A stretch of 64,000 bases of DNA from Methylocystaceae bacterium (GTDB lineage: Bacteria > Pseudomonadota > Alphaproteobacteria > Rhizobiales > Beijerinckiaceae). Both the position numbers and the translations under genes were made by a program. Each line of letters starts with the position of its first letter. Position 1 is the first letter of the stretch. Below, in pieces: positions 31,275 through 40,786 of the stretch. The notes under the pieces are model-generated. The model ran no database searches, was not told the origin of the DNA, and was given only the letters and a program-made list of their open reading frames with translations. The stretch covers positions 57,404 to 121,403 of the forward strand of contig WSXZ01000015.1 in NCBI GenBank assembly GCA_009773555.1. The letters run 5' to 3'.

Positions 31275-32821
31275 CTATTGGTTCTGCGCCGGCGCCGGCG
31301 CGGGAAACACGGGCGCGCCGGAGGCTTGGGGGTCGGCCTCCTCCCGTGGGCCGATGCGGACATATTTGACGATGAGCGCGACATCGATGATGGCGAGCGC
31401 GCTGTAGAACAGCACGAAGGCTGCGAGGCTCGCTGCCACATTCGACGCGGGGATGTTGGAGACGCCGAGGAACGTCGGCATCGTGCCGTCGATGATCCAC
31501 GGCTGCCGGCCATATTCGGCGACGATCCAGCCGAGTTATACATCGTCATGCGCAGGAACCAGGGTTTCCCAAAGCGTCGTCGGCTCGAGAGGTAAAAGGC
31601 CACGGCGAACAGCGCGATGAAATAGAACCCCAGCGCCACCATGATGCGGAACGACCAGAACAGCACCGGCACGTCGGGGATCGTCGACAGCGCCGCTTCA
31701 TGGATCTGCGCGTCGGTCGCATTCTCGATATCGGGCCTGATGCGCTTGACCAGCAGCGAATGGCCGACGTCGCGCATAGAGGCTTCGAGTTCCGGCGGAA
31801 CGACGGCGTTGGGATGACCGCCTTCTTTCGCAAGCCACTGATAGCCGGCCATGCCATTGCGGATGCGCGTCTCCGCGCGCGCGACCAGCGCTTTCACGCC
31901 TTCGACCGGCTTATCGAGCGAGCGCGTCGCAATCAGACCCAGGAGATAGGGTATGCGAATTTCGTCTTTCGTCGTTTCACTCTTGAGATCGGGAAAACCG
32001 AAGACCGTGAAGGACGCCGGCGGCGGCTCCGTCTCCCACATCGCCTCGATCGCGGCGATCTTCATCTTCTGGTTCTCGCCCGCCGTATAGCCGCTCTCAT
32101 CGCCGAGCACGACGACCGAAAGCGCGGAGGCGAGACCGAAGCTCGCCGCGACCGTCAGCGAGCGGCGAGCGATATCGACATGACGACGATTCAAAATGAA
32201 ATAGGCGGCGATCGACATGACAAACATCGCGCCCGTGACATAGCCGGCGCTGACCGTGTGCACGAATTTCGATTGCGCCACGGGATTGAACAACACTTCG
32301 GAGAAGGACGTGAGCTCCATGCGCATCGTCTGCGGATTAAATGCGGCGCCGACCGGGTTTTGCATCCAGGCGTTGGCGACGAGAATCCAGAGCGCCGAGA
32401 AATTGGCGCCGAGCGCGACTAGCCAGGTGACGACGAGATGCTGGACCTTGCTTAAGCGTTTCCAGCCGAAGAAGAACAGGCCGACGAAGGTCGCCTCAAG
32501 GAAGAAGGCCATGAGGCCTTCGATGGCGAGCGGCGCGCCAAAAATGTCGCCGACATAATGCGAGTAATAGGCCCAGTTGGTGCCAAACTGAAATTCCATC
32601 GTGACGCCGGTGGCGACGCCCATGGCGAAGTTGATGCCAAACAGCGTGCCCCAGAATTGCGTCGCCTCTTTCCAGACTTTTCGCCCGGTCATCACATAGA
32701 CGCTCTCCATGATCGCGAGCAGCAGCGCGAGGCCCAGCGTCAGCGGCACGAAGAGGAAGTGATACATCGCCGTCAGCGCAAATTGCAGGCGTGAGAGCGT
32801 GACGACGTCGAATTCGAACAT
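31275..32821 (-). pseudogene. cydA: Cytochrome bd oxidase subunit I with internal frame-disrupting deletion near 31530-31542
   Basis: CydA reading (SRLQFALTAMYHFLFVPLTLG...MEFQFGTNWAYYSHYVGDIFGAPLAIEG) breaks after PWFLRMTMY and resumes in another frame as GWIVAEYGRQPWIIDGTMPTFLGVS. Confidence 0.8.
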
Positions 32822-32840
32822 TTTGAGCTCCTGAGCGATG

Positions 32841-32999
32841 TCAGCGCGGCGCGCTGGCGGACAGCGCTTCCGCCATCTGCGCCGGCGTCACCTTGATGCG
32901 ATGCGCGGGACCGAAGAACGCGATGTAAAGCACAATGAGCGCCAGCAGCTTGAACCCAAGCGCGATGGCGATCTCGCGTCCCAATGGCCTTGTGCGCAT
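32841..32999 (-). CDS. CydP-like small membrane protein, 52 aa (not in ORF track)
   Basis: MRTRPLGREIAIALGFKLLALIVLYIAFFGPAHRIKVTPAQMAEALSASAPR directly upstream of cydA. Confidence 0.65.
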   Translation of the reverse strand: MRTRPLGREIAIALGFKLLALIVLYIAFFGPAHRIKVTPAQMAEALSASAPR

Positions 33000-33047
33000 C
33001 GACTCATCCCCTAGCGTTGCCTAGCGTTGCACGGCTGCGGCGCCGCC

Positions 33048-34331
33048 TTATGACAGTGCGCGGCGCAGCCGTTCGATGCCTAGCAGTTTCATGATGTAGC
33101 GCTCATAGACAGGCTCGCTCTGTCCCTTGCGGACCTTGCGCAGGAAGTATTTTTCATAGGCGATCTTCGCAAGATGCACCCACCGCCCCTCGCTTGACCA
33201 ATTGACGTTGCGCGGCGGAATCTGTGGCTTTGCCACGAAGGCGACGCCCTTGTCGCCGAAATCCGCTAAGCAAACCGCATTCCACGTGCCTTCTTCTTTC
33301 GCTTCGCGCCCAGCGATCAGCGCGGCGATATTATGCGCCGTCGCCGTCACCATCGACTCGATCATATAGCCGGTCTTCGGCGTGCCCGTCGGCACCGGCG
33401 TCGCCTCGACAGGTGGGATCGCAACGCAGACGCCGACGCCAAAGACATTTCGATATTTCGGATTGCGCTGATTTTTGTCGATGATGACGAAGCCGCGCGG
33501 ATTGACCAGTCCCTCGACGCCCATCAGCGCGTCGACGCCTTTGAAGGCCGGCATCACCATGGCGAATTTGAACGGCACTTCGTGCTCTTTCTTGACCTGC
33601 CCCTGATCGTCGAGTTCGGCGCATTTGAGAAGGCCGGGTTCGATGGCGGTCGTCTTGGCGTTGACGATCCATTTGATGTCGCGATCGCGGAACGCCGATT
33701 CGAGCATCCCTTTCGTATCGCCGACGCCGCCCAAACCCAGATGGCCGACATAGGGCTCGGAGGTGATGTACGTCATCGGCACCTTGTCGCGGATGCCGCG
33801 CCGGCGCAGATCGGTGGAAAGGATCATCGCGTATTCATACGCCGGACCAAAACAGGAGACGCCGGGCGCCGCGCCAACGATGATCGGACCAGGATCCTTG
33901 CAAAAATCCTCATAGGCCTTGGACGCCGTCTCGGCATGCTGCAGCGTGCAGACCGAATGCGTGTGTCCGCCATGCGGCCCAAGCCCCGGCACTTCCTCGA
34001 AAGCGAGCTTGGGGCCCGTCGCGATAACGAGATAATCGTAGGCGACGCTCTCGCCATTCTGCAGTTCGAGACGGTTTTCGTCAGGCAGAACGCGCTTCGC
34101 GCCCACCGGAATGAAATTGATCTTCTTCTTCTTGAACACCGGCGCGAGCGGAACCTTGAGTTCTTCAGGCTTGCGCCATTGCACGGCGAGCCACGGGTTG
34201 GACGGCGTGAACTGAAAATTCTCGAGTTCCGAAACGACCGTAACCTGATGTTGCTTTGCAAGTCCCTCGCGGAGTTCGATCGCGGCGGCGACGCCGCCGA
34301 TCCCCGCGCCCATGACGACGATATGAGCCAT
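33048..34331 (-). CDS. Sulfide:quinone oxidoreductase-like flavoprotein
   Basis: FAD motif GAGIGGVAAAIEL; cysteines at C128, C160 and C354 of the MAHIVV numbering in SQR-type contexts (HTHSVCTL, APGVSCFGPAYEY, AVCLADFG). Confidence 0.85.
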   Translation of the reverse strand: MAHIVVMGAGIGGVAAAIELREGLAKQHQVTVVSELENFQFTPSNPWLAVQWRKPEELKVPLAPVFKKKKINFIPVGAKRVLPDENRLELQNGESVAYDYLVIATGPKLAFEEVPGLGPHGGHTHSVCTLQHAETASKAYEDFCKDPGPIIVGAAPGVSCFGPAYEYAMILSTDLRRRGIRDKVPMTYITSEPYVGHLGLGGVGDTKGMLESAFRDRDIKWIVNAKTTAIEPGLLKCAELDDQGQVKKEHEVPFKFAMVMPAFKGVDALMGVEGLVNPRGFVIIDKNQRNPKYRNVFGVGVCVAIPPVEATPVPTGTPKTGYMIESMVTATAHNIAALIAGREAKEEGTWNAVCLADFGDKGVAFVAKPQIPPRNVNWSSEGRWVHLAKIAYEKYFLRKVRKGQSEPVYERYIMKLLGIERLRRALS

Positions 34332-34429
34332 TTCAGTCCCCCCTTTGCGCTTTGCGCGCATTAAGTTTCGCGCTGACGGTTGCGCTCATTGGCGACGACA
34401 TGCGCGCTTATCGCGCGCATGTCCGCGAC

Positions 34430-35119
34430 TTAGTCACGCTGTGCGTCGCAGAGCGAACGCAATGCCGCGAGATTGACGATCTCGGCGCCGCCGCGCGACA
34501 ATTTCACCCAGCCTGAACGCTCGAACGTTTTCAGCGTACGGCCGACGACTTCACGCGCGGTGCCGAGATCCGCGGCGAGCGCCTGCTGCGTCGCCGCGAT
34601 CTTGTCGCCGGCGCCGCGCAGCGCGAGAAGACGCTCAGCCAAGCGAACATTGATGCGTGTGCAGACAATTTCCTCGATGCGCGACATCAGCGAGGCGAGT
34701 CGCTTGCCGTAGCCGTCGAACACCAGCGCACGGAAACCCTCCGACGCGTTCATCAACGCGCTAAAACGATCGGCGGGCACAACAAAGGCGATGACGTCAG
34801 TTTCGGCGATCCCCTCGGCCGCGTAGGCGTCGTCCGAGAGCAGCGAGGCAGTCGTTAGAATGCAGGTTTCGTTCGCGCCGACCCGGTAAAGCACGATTTC
34901 CCGACCCGATTCGGTCACCCGCTGCACCCGCACCGAACCAGAAACGATCAGCGGAAAATGCGCGCAGTGATCGCCGGGCCGAAACAGCACGGCGCCGCGC
35001 GGAATTTGCTTGCGCGCGGCGGAGTCCCGCAGAAGCGTCTTCGTCGCCGCGTCGAGGCTGCGCAAGGAAGGCGTTTCGTCGATCCAATCGGACGGCATCG
35101 TCTGCCCTTCGTCGCTCAC
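34430..35119 (-). CDS. Crp/Fnr family transcriptional regulator
   Basis: cNMP-binding fold plus C-terminal HTH QQALAADLGTAREVVGRTLKTFERSGWVKLSRG. Confidence 0.9.
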   Translation of the reverse strand: MSDEGQTMPSDWIDETPSLRSLDAATKTLLRDSAARKQIPRGAVLFRPGDHCAHFPLIVSGSVRVQRVTESGREIVLYRVGANETCILTTASLLSDDAYAAEGIAETDVIAFVVPADRFSALMNASEGFRALVFDGYGKRLASLMSRIEEIVCTRINVRLAERLLALRGAGDKIAATQQALAADLGTAREVVGRTLKTFERSGWVKLSRGGAEIVNLAALRSLCDAQRD

Positions 35120-35185
35120 GATCCAAAGTCTTCACTTAAGCGCGCTGCGAACGATGAACGCACCCATGCTGAACATCGATGACGC

Positions 35186-35386
35186 CTAGAAGGCGGCGCC
35201 AGATTTGGCGCCGTACCGCTTCAGCGCCATCGCCAATGGGCAAAGGCCCGTGAAGGCCGCCTGCAGCAGATTGACGCCGACGAAAGCGGTGAGCAAGAGC
35301 CACCACGGACTGAACAACTGCGCCAAGAGCAGGCTGAGGAGGATCATGGTCCCGGCGAAGGCCATGATGATGCGATCAATGCTCAT
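35186..35386 (-). CDS. DUF2892 (YgaP-like) membrane protein
   Basis: MSIDRIIMAFAGTMILLSLLLAQLFSPWWLLLTAFVGVNLLQAAFTGLCPLAMALKRYG. Confidence 0.9.
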   Translation of the reverse strand: MSIDRIIMAFAGTMILLSLLLAQLFSPWWLLLTAFVGVNLLQAAFTGLCPLAMALKRYGAKSGAAF

Positions 35387-35742
35387 CGGGTGAGTTCCTT
35401 GGATTTGGCGCGCGCGCGCGGTTTGGCCGGCTTGCCGCACTGGTCGGCGCAGAACATTTCATAGAGCAGTCCGATGATCCGCGAGACATTGCCGTCGGCC
35501 AGGGAATAGTAAATCGTCTGCGATTCGCGGCGGGTCTTGACGAGCTTGTCCTCGCGCAGCCGTGCAAGATGCTGCGAGAGCGACGATTGGCTGAGCCCGA
35601 TCGCCTCCTGCAGCTTTGTCACCGACAGTTCGCCCCCGTGCAGCTGACAAAGCACCATCAACCGATGGCGGTTGGCGAGCGCCTTGAGAAAGCTTTCGGC
35701 CTCCGCAGCTTTCGGCGCGAGCGCGAGCAGATTTACATTCAT
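35383..35742 (-). CDS. ArsR-family regulator, BigR/SqrR-like
   Basis: LANRHRLMVLCQLHGGELSVTKLQEAIGLSQSSLSQHLARLREDKLV; Cys32 and Cys98 spaced 66 residues as in BigR/SqrR. Confidence 0.85.
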   Translation of the reverse strand: MNVNLLALAPKAAEAESFLKALANRHRLMVLCQLHGGELSVTKLQEAIGLSQSSLSQHLARLREDKLVKTRRESQTIYYSLADGNVSRIIGLLYEMFCADQCGKPAKPRARAKSKELTR

Positions 35743-35747
35743 GATAT

Positions 35748-35771
35748 CTAAATTAAGTTTATCGAATATAA
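35748..35771. promoter_or_regulatory. Putative autoregulatory operator just upstream of the ArsR start
   Basis: CTAAATTAAGTTTATCGAATATAA; 18/24 match to the 36175-36152 site. Confidence 0.45.
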
Positions 35772-35903
35772 TTGTCAAGCGCGCGCATCGGCGCCTCCGA
35801 AGAGCTCTTATGTCGCATTCAAGCCGACAGCAACGCAGTATATTACATACTTCTAATTTAATGAAATCGTCCGAGAACGGACGAATTGCGAAGGGAGAGT
35901 GAA

Positions 35904-36101
35904 ATGGCTGAATGTCTCGCGCCGACGCGCCGCTCCTTGATGTTGTTGTTGGGCGCGGCCGCCGCTGGACTGAGCACAACGAGCGCGCAAGCGAAGTCGA
36001 GCAAATCGGCGGCCGCCTATCGCGGCGCGCCGAACGGCCGGCAAAGTTGCGCCAACTGCTCCTGGTTCAACGCCCCATCGGGCTGCGATCTTTGGGGCTG
36101 A
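35904..36101 (+). CDS. Truncated HiPIP-like (high-potential iron-sulfur) protein, TAT-type signal
   Basis: MAECLAPTRRSLMLLLGAAAAGLSTTSAQA...AAYRGAPNGRQSCANCSWFNAPSGCDLWG*; CxxC...C present, distal GWC segment missing. Confidence 0.6.
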   Translation: MAECLAPTRRSLMLLLGAAAAGLSTTSAQAKSSKSAAAYRGAPNGRQSCANCSWFNAPSGCDLWG

Positions 36102-36151
36102 CGCGGCCGCATGGAATTCGGCGGCCGCGCGCCGCCGTCTCCTTCCCGAAC

Positions 36152-36175
36152 TTAAATTCGCTATTGCTAATTTAG
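36152..36175. promoter_or_regulatory. Putative BigR/SqrR-type operator upstream of RND efflux operon
   Basis: Reverse complement CTAAATTAGCAATAGCGAATTTAA; imperfect inverted repeat; 20/24 match to 25827-25850. Confidence 0.6.
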
Positions 36176-36199
36176 TTTGTGTGCATATAACTGGGCTGC

Positions 36200-37186
36200 A
36201 TGAGATCAATGTGCCGCTTCCATTTTGCGCCGACGGCGCTCCTCGCCGCGCTCGCCTTATCCTCGGGCGTCAAGGCCGGAGAGGTGACAATCCGGGTCGC
36301 CCCCGTGGATGACCTCAAGGCGGTCGTCGCCTCGGTCGAGCCTGCGCATCAATTGACGGCGCGGGCGCGCATCGGCGGCACCGTGAGCGCGCTCAAGATC
36401 AAAGAGGGCGATGACGTCGCCGGCGGCGCCGAAATCGCTTCGGTCGTCGATCAGAAGCTTTTTCTGCAGATGCAGGCGCTCGATCAGCGCATCCGCTCTC
36501 AGCAGGCGCAGCGCGAGAAGGCGCAGGGCGATTTCGATCGCGCGCAGGAACTGTTTCGGCGCGGAGTCTATACCAAGGCGCTCTTTGATCAGGCGAAGAC
36601 GGCGCTCGACGTCGCCGACCGCAACCTCTCGGCCTTGCGCTCCGATCGCAGCGTGATCGAACAGCAGGCGGCGGAAGGCTCGGTTCGCGCGCCGGGACCA
36701 GGGCGCATCCTCACCATTCCGGTTTCCATCGGCCGCGTCGTCATGCCAGGCGAGACCATCGCGACGATCGCCGAAGACAAATATATCCTGCGTCTGCAAT
36801 TGCCCGAGCGCCACGCGCGTTTCATGCGCGCCGGCGACAAGGTCGAAATTGGCGCGCGCGGCCTGCACGAAGAGGCGGGCGGCGGGCGCAAGCAGGGTCG
36901 CGTGCGCATCGTCTATCCCGAAATTCAGGGCGGCCGCGTCATCGCCGACGTCGACGTCGTCGGGCTCGGCGACTATTTCGTCGGCGAACGGGCGCGGGTT
37001 TACGTCACGACGGGCAAGCGCGACACGATCATCATCCCGCGCAGCGCGGTCTATCGACGCGCCGGCGTGGATTTCGTCCGACTCGCCTCCGGCGAAGAAG
37101 TCGTCATTCAGCTTGGCGAAGCGCACGGCGACGGCGTCGAGATTCTTTCCGGCCTCCATGACGGCGACGTGGTGTCGACGCCATGA
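36200..37186 (+). CDS. RND efflux periplasmic adaptor subunit
   Basis: Signal peptide, barrel-sandwich hybrid (TARARIGGTVSALKIKEGDDVAGG), HlyD-type coiled coil. Confidence 0.9.
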   Translation: MRSMCRFHFAPTALLAALALSSGVKAGEVTIRVAPVDDLKAVVASVEPAHQLTARARIGGTVSALKIKEGDDVAGGAEIASVVDQKLFLQMQALDQRIRSQQAQREKAQGDFDRAQELFRRGVYTKALFDQAKTALDVADRNLSALRSDRSVIEQQAAEGSVRAPGPGRILTIPVSIGRVVMPGETIATIAEDKYILRLQLPERHARFMRAGDKVEIGARGLHEEAGGGRKQGRVRIVYPEIQGGRVIADVDVVGLGDYFVGERARVYVTTGKRDTIIIPRSAVYRRAGVDFVRLASGEEVVIQLGEAHGDGVEILSGLHDGDVVSTP

Positions 37187-40100
37187 GCGCAGAGTTTCGC
37201 CCCGGCATTTCGGGAACGCTGACCCGCACCTTCATCAATTCGCCGCTGACGCCGCTACTGCTGATCGCCTCGATTCTCGTCGGGCTGATCGCGCTGCGGT
37301 CGCTGCCGCGTGAGGAGGAGCCGCAGATCTCGGTGCCGATGGTTGACATTATTGTGTCGGCCAACGGCTATAAGGCTGAAGACGCGATCGAACTCATCAC
37401 GCGGCCGCTCGAGGACATCATCAAGGGCGTCAACGGCGTCGAGCATGTCTACTCGCAGACGCGCGACGACAATGTCGTCGTCACCGCGCGCTTTTATGTC
37501 GGCACGCCGCAGGACAACGCCGTGCTGCGCATTCACGACAAGATACGCGCCAATATCGGCGAATTGCCGAAGGGCATTCCCGAGCCGCTGATCATCGGCC
37601 GCGGCATCGACGACGTGGCGATCGTCGTGCTGACGCTCTCCGCGAAGCCGGGGCGCGCCGATCGATGGACCGACAACGGCCTCTATCAAGTCGCCGAGGA
37701 ATTGCAGCACGACCTCACCAAGGTCAATGATGTCGGCCTGAGCTATATCGTCGGCGGCAGCCCCAATCAGATCCGCGTCGAACCCGATCCCGAGCGCCTG
37801 TCGCAATCTGGGGTGACGCTCAATCAGCTCATCGACAAGCTGACCAACGCCAACCGCTCCTTTCTCGTCGGCGCGTTTCGCGAGGCCAATCGCGCCGTGC
37901 CGGTCGTCGCCGGCCAAACCCTGCAGGGCGTTCCCGATGTCGGCCTGCTGCTGCTCACCACGAGAGACGGACGGCCGGTCTATGTAAAAGACGTCGCCGA
38001 TGTGCGCGTCGGCGCGGCCGAGCCCGACCGGCTCAGCTGGACAATGACCCGCAACGCCGCCGGCGGCCTCGATAAGCGCCCCGCCGTCAGCATCGCCATC
38101 GCCAAGCGCAAGGGCGCCAACGCCGTCATCGTCGCCGACGAGATCATGCATCGACTGGAGGCCGTCAAAGGCCGCATCGTTCCCGACGATATCGAGATCG
38201 CGGTGACGCGCGACTATGGCGAGACGGCCACCGAAAAGGCCAATGAACTGCTTTTTCATCTCGCGCTCGCGACCGTCTCAATCGTCGCGCTCATCGTGGT
38301 GATGGTGGGCTGGCGCGAGGGCGTCGTCGTCTTCGTCATCATTCCGACGACCATTCTGCTCACGCTTTTCGCCTCATGGCTGATGGGCTACACGATCAAT
38401 CGCGTCAGCCTTTTCGCGCTGATCTTCTCGATCGGCATTCTGGTCGACGACGCGATCGTCGTCGTTGAAAACATCGTGCGCCACTGGCATATGCGCGGCT
38501 CCCGCAGCCTGATCGATACGGCTGTGGAAGCCGTGGCGGAAGTCGGCAATCCAACCATCGTCGCGACGCTGACGATCGTCGCCGCGCTGCTGCCGATGAT
38601 GTTCGTCTCGGGTCTGATGGGGCCCTATATGAGTCCCATTCCCGCGAACGCTTCGCTCGCGATGATTTTCTCCTTCTTCGTGGCCATGACCATCACGCCC
38701 TGGCTTCTGCTCAAGGTCGCCGGCAAGCGTTTCGCGCAGGAGCGCGGCGACGGCGTCGATCATGCGCATGAACGCGGCCCCATGGGCAATTTCTATGTGC
38801 GCGTCGCGACGCCCTTGCTGCAGGGCCGAAAGCGTTCGCAATGGTTTCTTGCGGCCGTCGGCCTCGCGACGCTTCTGTCCATGGCGCTCTTCGCAACGAA
38901 GACCGTCCGCGTGAAGCTGCTGCCTTTCGACAATAAGTCGGAGATCGCGGTCGTCGTCGATCTGCCGCGCGGCGCTTCGCTCGAAGAAACGGATCGGGTG
39001 CTGACGGCGGCGGCCGAGCGTCTGAAGGACATTCCGGAGCTGACTTCCGTTCAGTCCTATGCGGGCGCGGCCGCGCCATTCAACTTCAACGGTCTTGTGC
39101 GGCATTACTATATGCGCAAGGCGCCGGAGATGGGCGATCTGGCGATCAATCTGCAGCCGAAGGCCGAGCGCAGCCGCGCGAGCCATGCGATCGCGCTCGA
39201 CATTCGCAAGCGGCTCGAAGGCTTGCCCGCGCCGGAGCATACCGCGATCAAGGTCGTCGAAGTGCCGCCGGGCCCGCCCGTGCTGTCGACGCTGCTCGCC
39301 GAAGTCTATGGTCCGGACGCGCAATCGCGGCGCGATCTTGCGGCGAAAGTGCGCAAGGCTTTTGACGCGGTCGATTTCGTCGTCGATACGGACGACAGCT
39401 TCGGCCAGCGCGCCGAGCGCATGCGCTTCGAGATTGATCAGGAAGCGCTCGAATATCATGGCGTCGAAGAGCGCGCCGTCTACGACACGATCGGGGCTCT
39501 GGTCGGCGGCGTGAAGATCGGCTTTTCGCAAAAGGGCGGCGGCGCCAAACCCATCGATATTTCCGTGGCGCTGCCGCGCGGAGCGATGACGCCCAGCGAA
39601 CGCATCCTGTCGACGCCGCTGCCCGCCGGCGGCACGGCGCGTCAGGGCGCCAATGTCGAGCTCGGCGACGTCGTCAAGGCGACGCGCGAACTCGGCTCCT
39701 ATCCGATTTTCCGGCATAATGGCCGCTTCGCCGAAATGGTCAGCGCCGAAGTCGCCGGACGTTTCGAAGCGCCGATCTATGGGATGCTCGCGGTCGAAGA
39801 CGCGATCAACAAGATCGATTGGGGCGCCTCAGGTCCGCCGACGATCAAATATCACGGCCAGCCGCTCGATGATTCCAAGCCCACGCTGCTCTGGGACGGC
39901 GAATGGGAGGTGACCTACGTGACCTTCCGCGACATGGGCGCAGCCTTCATGGTGGCGCTGCTCGGCATCTATCTCCTCGTCGTCGCGCAGTTCGGTTCGT
40001 TCAAACTGCCGCTGGTCATCCTCGCGCCGGTGCCGCTGACGCTCGTCGGCATCGTCATCGGCCATATCCTGTTCAACGCCGCCTTCACCGCAACTTCCAT

Positions 40101-40419
40101 GATCGGCTTCATCGCGCTCGCCGGGATCGTCGTGCGCAATTCGATCCTGCTCGTCGACTTCATCCGGCATTTGCGCGCCGGCGGCATGGGCTTGCGCGCG
40201 GCGCTGATCGAGGCGGGCGCCGTCCGCTTCAAGCCGATCTTTCTCACCGCCGCCGCGGCGATCATCGGCGCGGCCTTTATCCTTACCGATCCGATCTTTC
40301 AGGGCCTCGCCATTTCGCTGGTCTTTGGCCTCGCCTCATCGACGGCGCTGACCTTGCTTGTCATCCCCGCGATCTATGTCGTCTTGCGCGACGACGAAAT
40401 CCCAAGGAGTGCGTCATGA
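37183..40419 (+). CDS. RND family efflux permease
   Basis: 1078 aa AcrB/CusA-like; RSLPREEEPQISVPMVDIIV, LIFSIGILVDDAIVVVENI, GIVVRNSILLVDFI. Confidence 0.95.
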   Translation: MSAEFRPGISGTLTRTFINSPLTPLLLIASILVGLIALRSLPREEEPQISVPMVDIIVSANGYKAEDAIELITRPLEDIIKGVNGVEHVYSQTRDDNVVVTARFYVGTPQDNAVLRIHDKIRANIGELPKGIPEPLIIGRGIDDVAIVVLTLSAKPGRADRWTDNGLYQVAEELQHDLTKVNDVGLSYIVGGSPNQIRVEPDPERLSQSGVTLNQLIDKLTNANRSFLVGAFREANRAVPVVAGQTLQGVPDVGLLLLTTRDGRPVYVKDVADVRVGAAEPDRLSWTMTRNAAGGLDKRPAVSIAIAKRKGANAVIVADEIMHRLEAVKGRIVPDDIEIAVTRDYGETATEKANELLFHLALATVSIVALIVVMVGWREGVVVFVIIPTTILLTLFASWLMGYTINRVSLFALIFSIGILVDDAIVVVENIVRHWHMRGSRSLIDTAVEAVAEVGNPTIVATLTIVAALLPMMFVSGLMGPYMSPIPANASLAMIFSFFVAMTITPWLLLKVAGKRFAQERGDGVDHAHERGPMGNFYVRVATPLLQGRKRSQWFLAAVGLATLLSMALFATKTVRVKLLPFDNKSEIAVVVDLPRGASLEETDRVLTAAAERLKDIPELTSVQSYAGAAAPFNFNGLVRHYYMRKAPEMGDLAINLQPKAERSRASHAIALDIRKRLEGLPAPEHTAIKVVEVPPGPPVLSTLLAEVYGPDAQSRRDLAAKVRKAFDAVDFVVDTDDSFGQRAERMRFEIDQEALEYHGVEERAVYDTIGALVGGVKIGFSQKGGGAKPIDISVALPRGAMTPSERILSTPLPAGGTARQGANVELGDVVKATRELGSYPIFRHNGRFAEMVSAEVAGRFEAPIYGMLAVEDAINKIDWGASGPPTIKYHGQPLDDSKPTLLWDGEWEVTYVTFRDMGAAFMVALLGIYLLVVAQFGSFKLPLVILAPVPLTLVGIVIGHILFNAAFTATSMIGFIALAGIVVRNSILLVDFIRHLRAGGMGLRAALIEAGAVRFKPIFLTAAAAIIGAAFILTDPIFQGLAISLVFGLASSTALTLLVIPAIYVVLRDDEIPRSAS

Positions 40420-40769
40420 TCGAAGACTGGGCGGCGCTCGCCAAGAAGCTCTCGGCCGACATAAGAGAATTGCGGGTCGGCTCGCCTGAGGTGATGAAGG
40501 CCTTTTCGGCGATGGCGATATCGGCGGGCGCGCAAGGCGCGCTCGACCCCAAGACAAAGGAACTGATCGCTCTTGCGGTCAGCGTCGCGGTGCGCTGCGA
40601 CGATTGCATCGCTTTCCACGCCAAAGCCGCGTCACAGCGCGGCGCGACGCGCGAGGAAGTGATGGAGACGCTCGCCATGAGCATCTACATGGGCGCCGGA
40701 CCGTCGGTGATGTATGCGAGCCACGCGCTCGCCGCCTTCACCCAGTTCGACGCCGAAAAGCAAGCCTGA
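40416..40769 (+). CDS. Carboxymuconolactone decarboxylase/AhpD family protein
   Basis: KELIALAVSVAVRCDDCIAFHAKAASQRGATREEVMETL. Confidence 0.9.
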   Translation: MIEDWAALAKKLSADIRELRVGSPEVMKAFSAMAISAGAQGALDPKTKELIALAVSVAVRCDDCIAFHAKAASQRGATREEVMETLAMSIYMGAGPSVMYASHALAAFTQFDAEKQA

Positions 40770-40786
40770 GAAGAAAGGAACGAACA

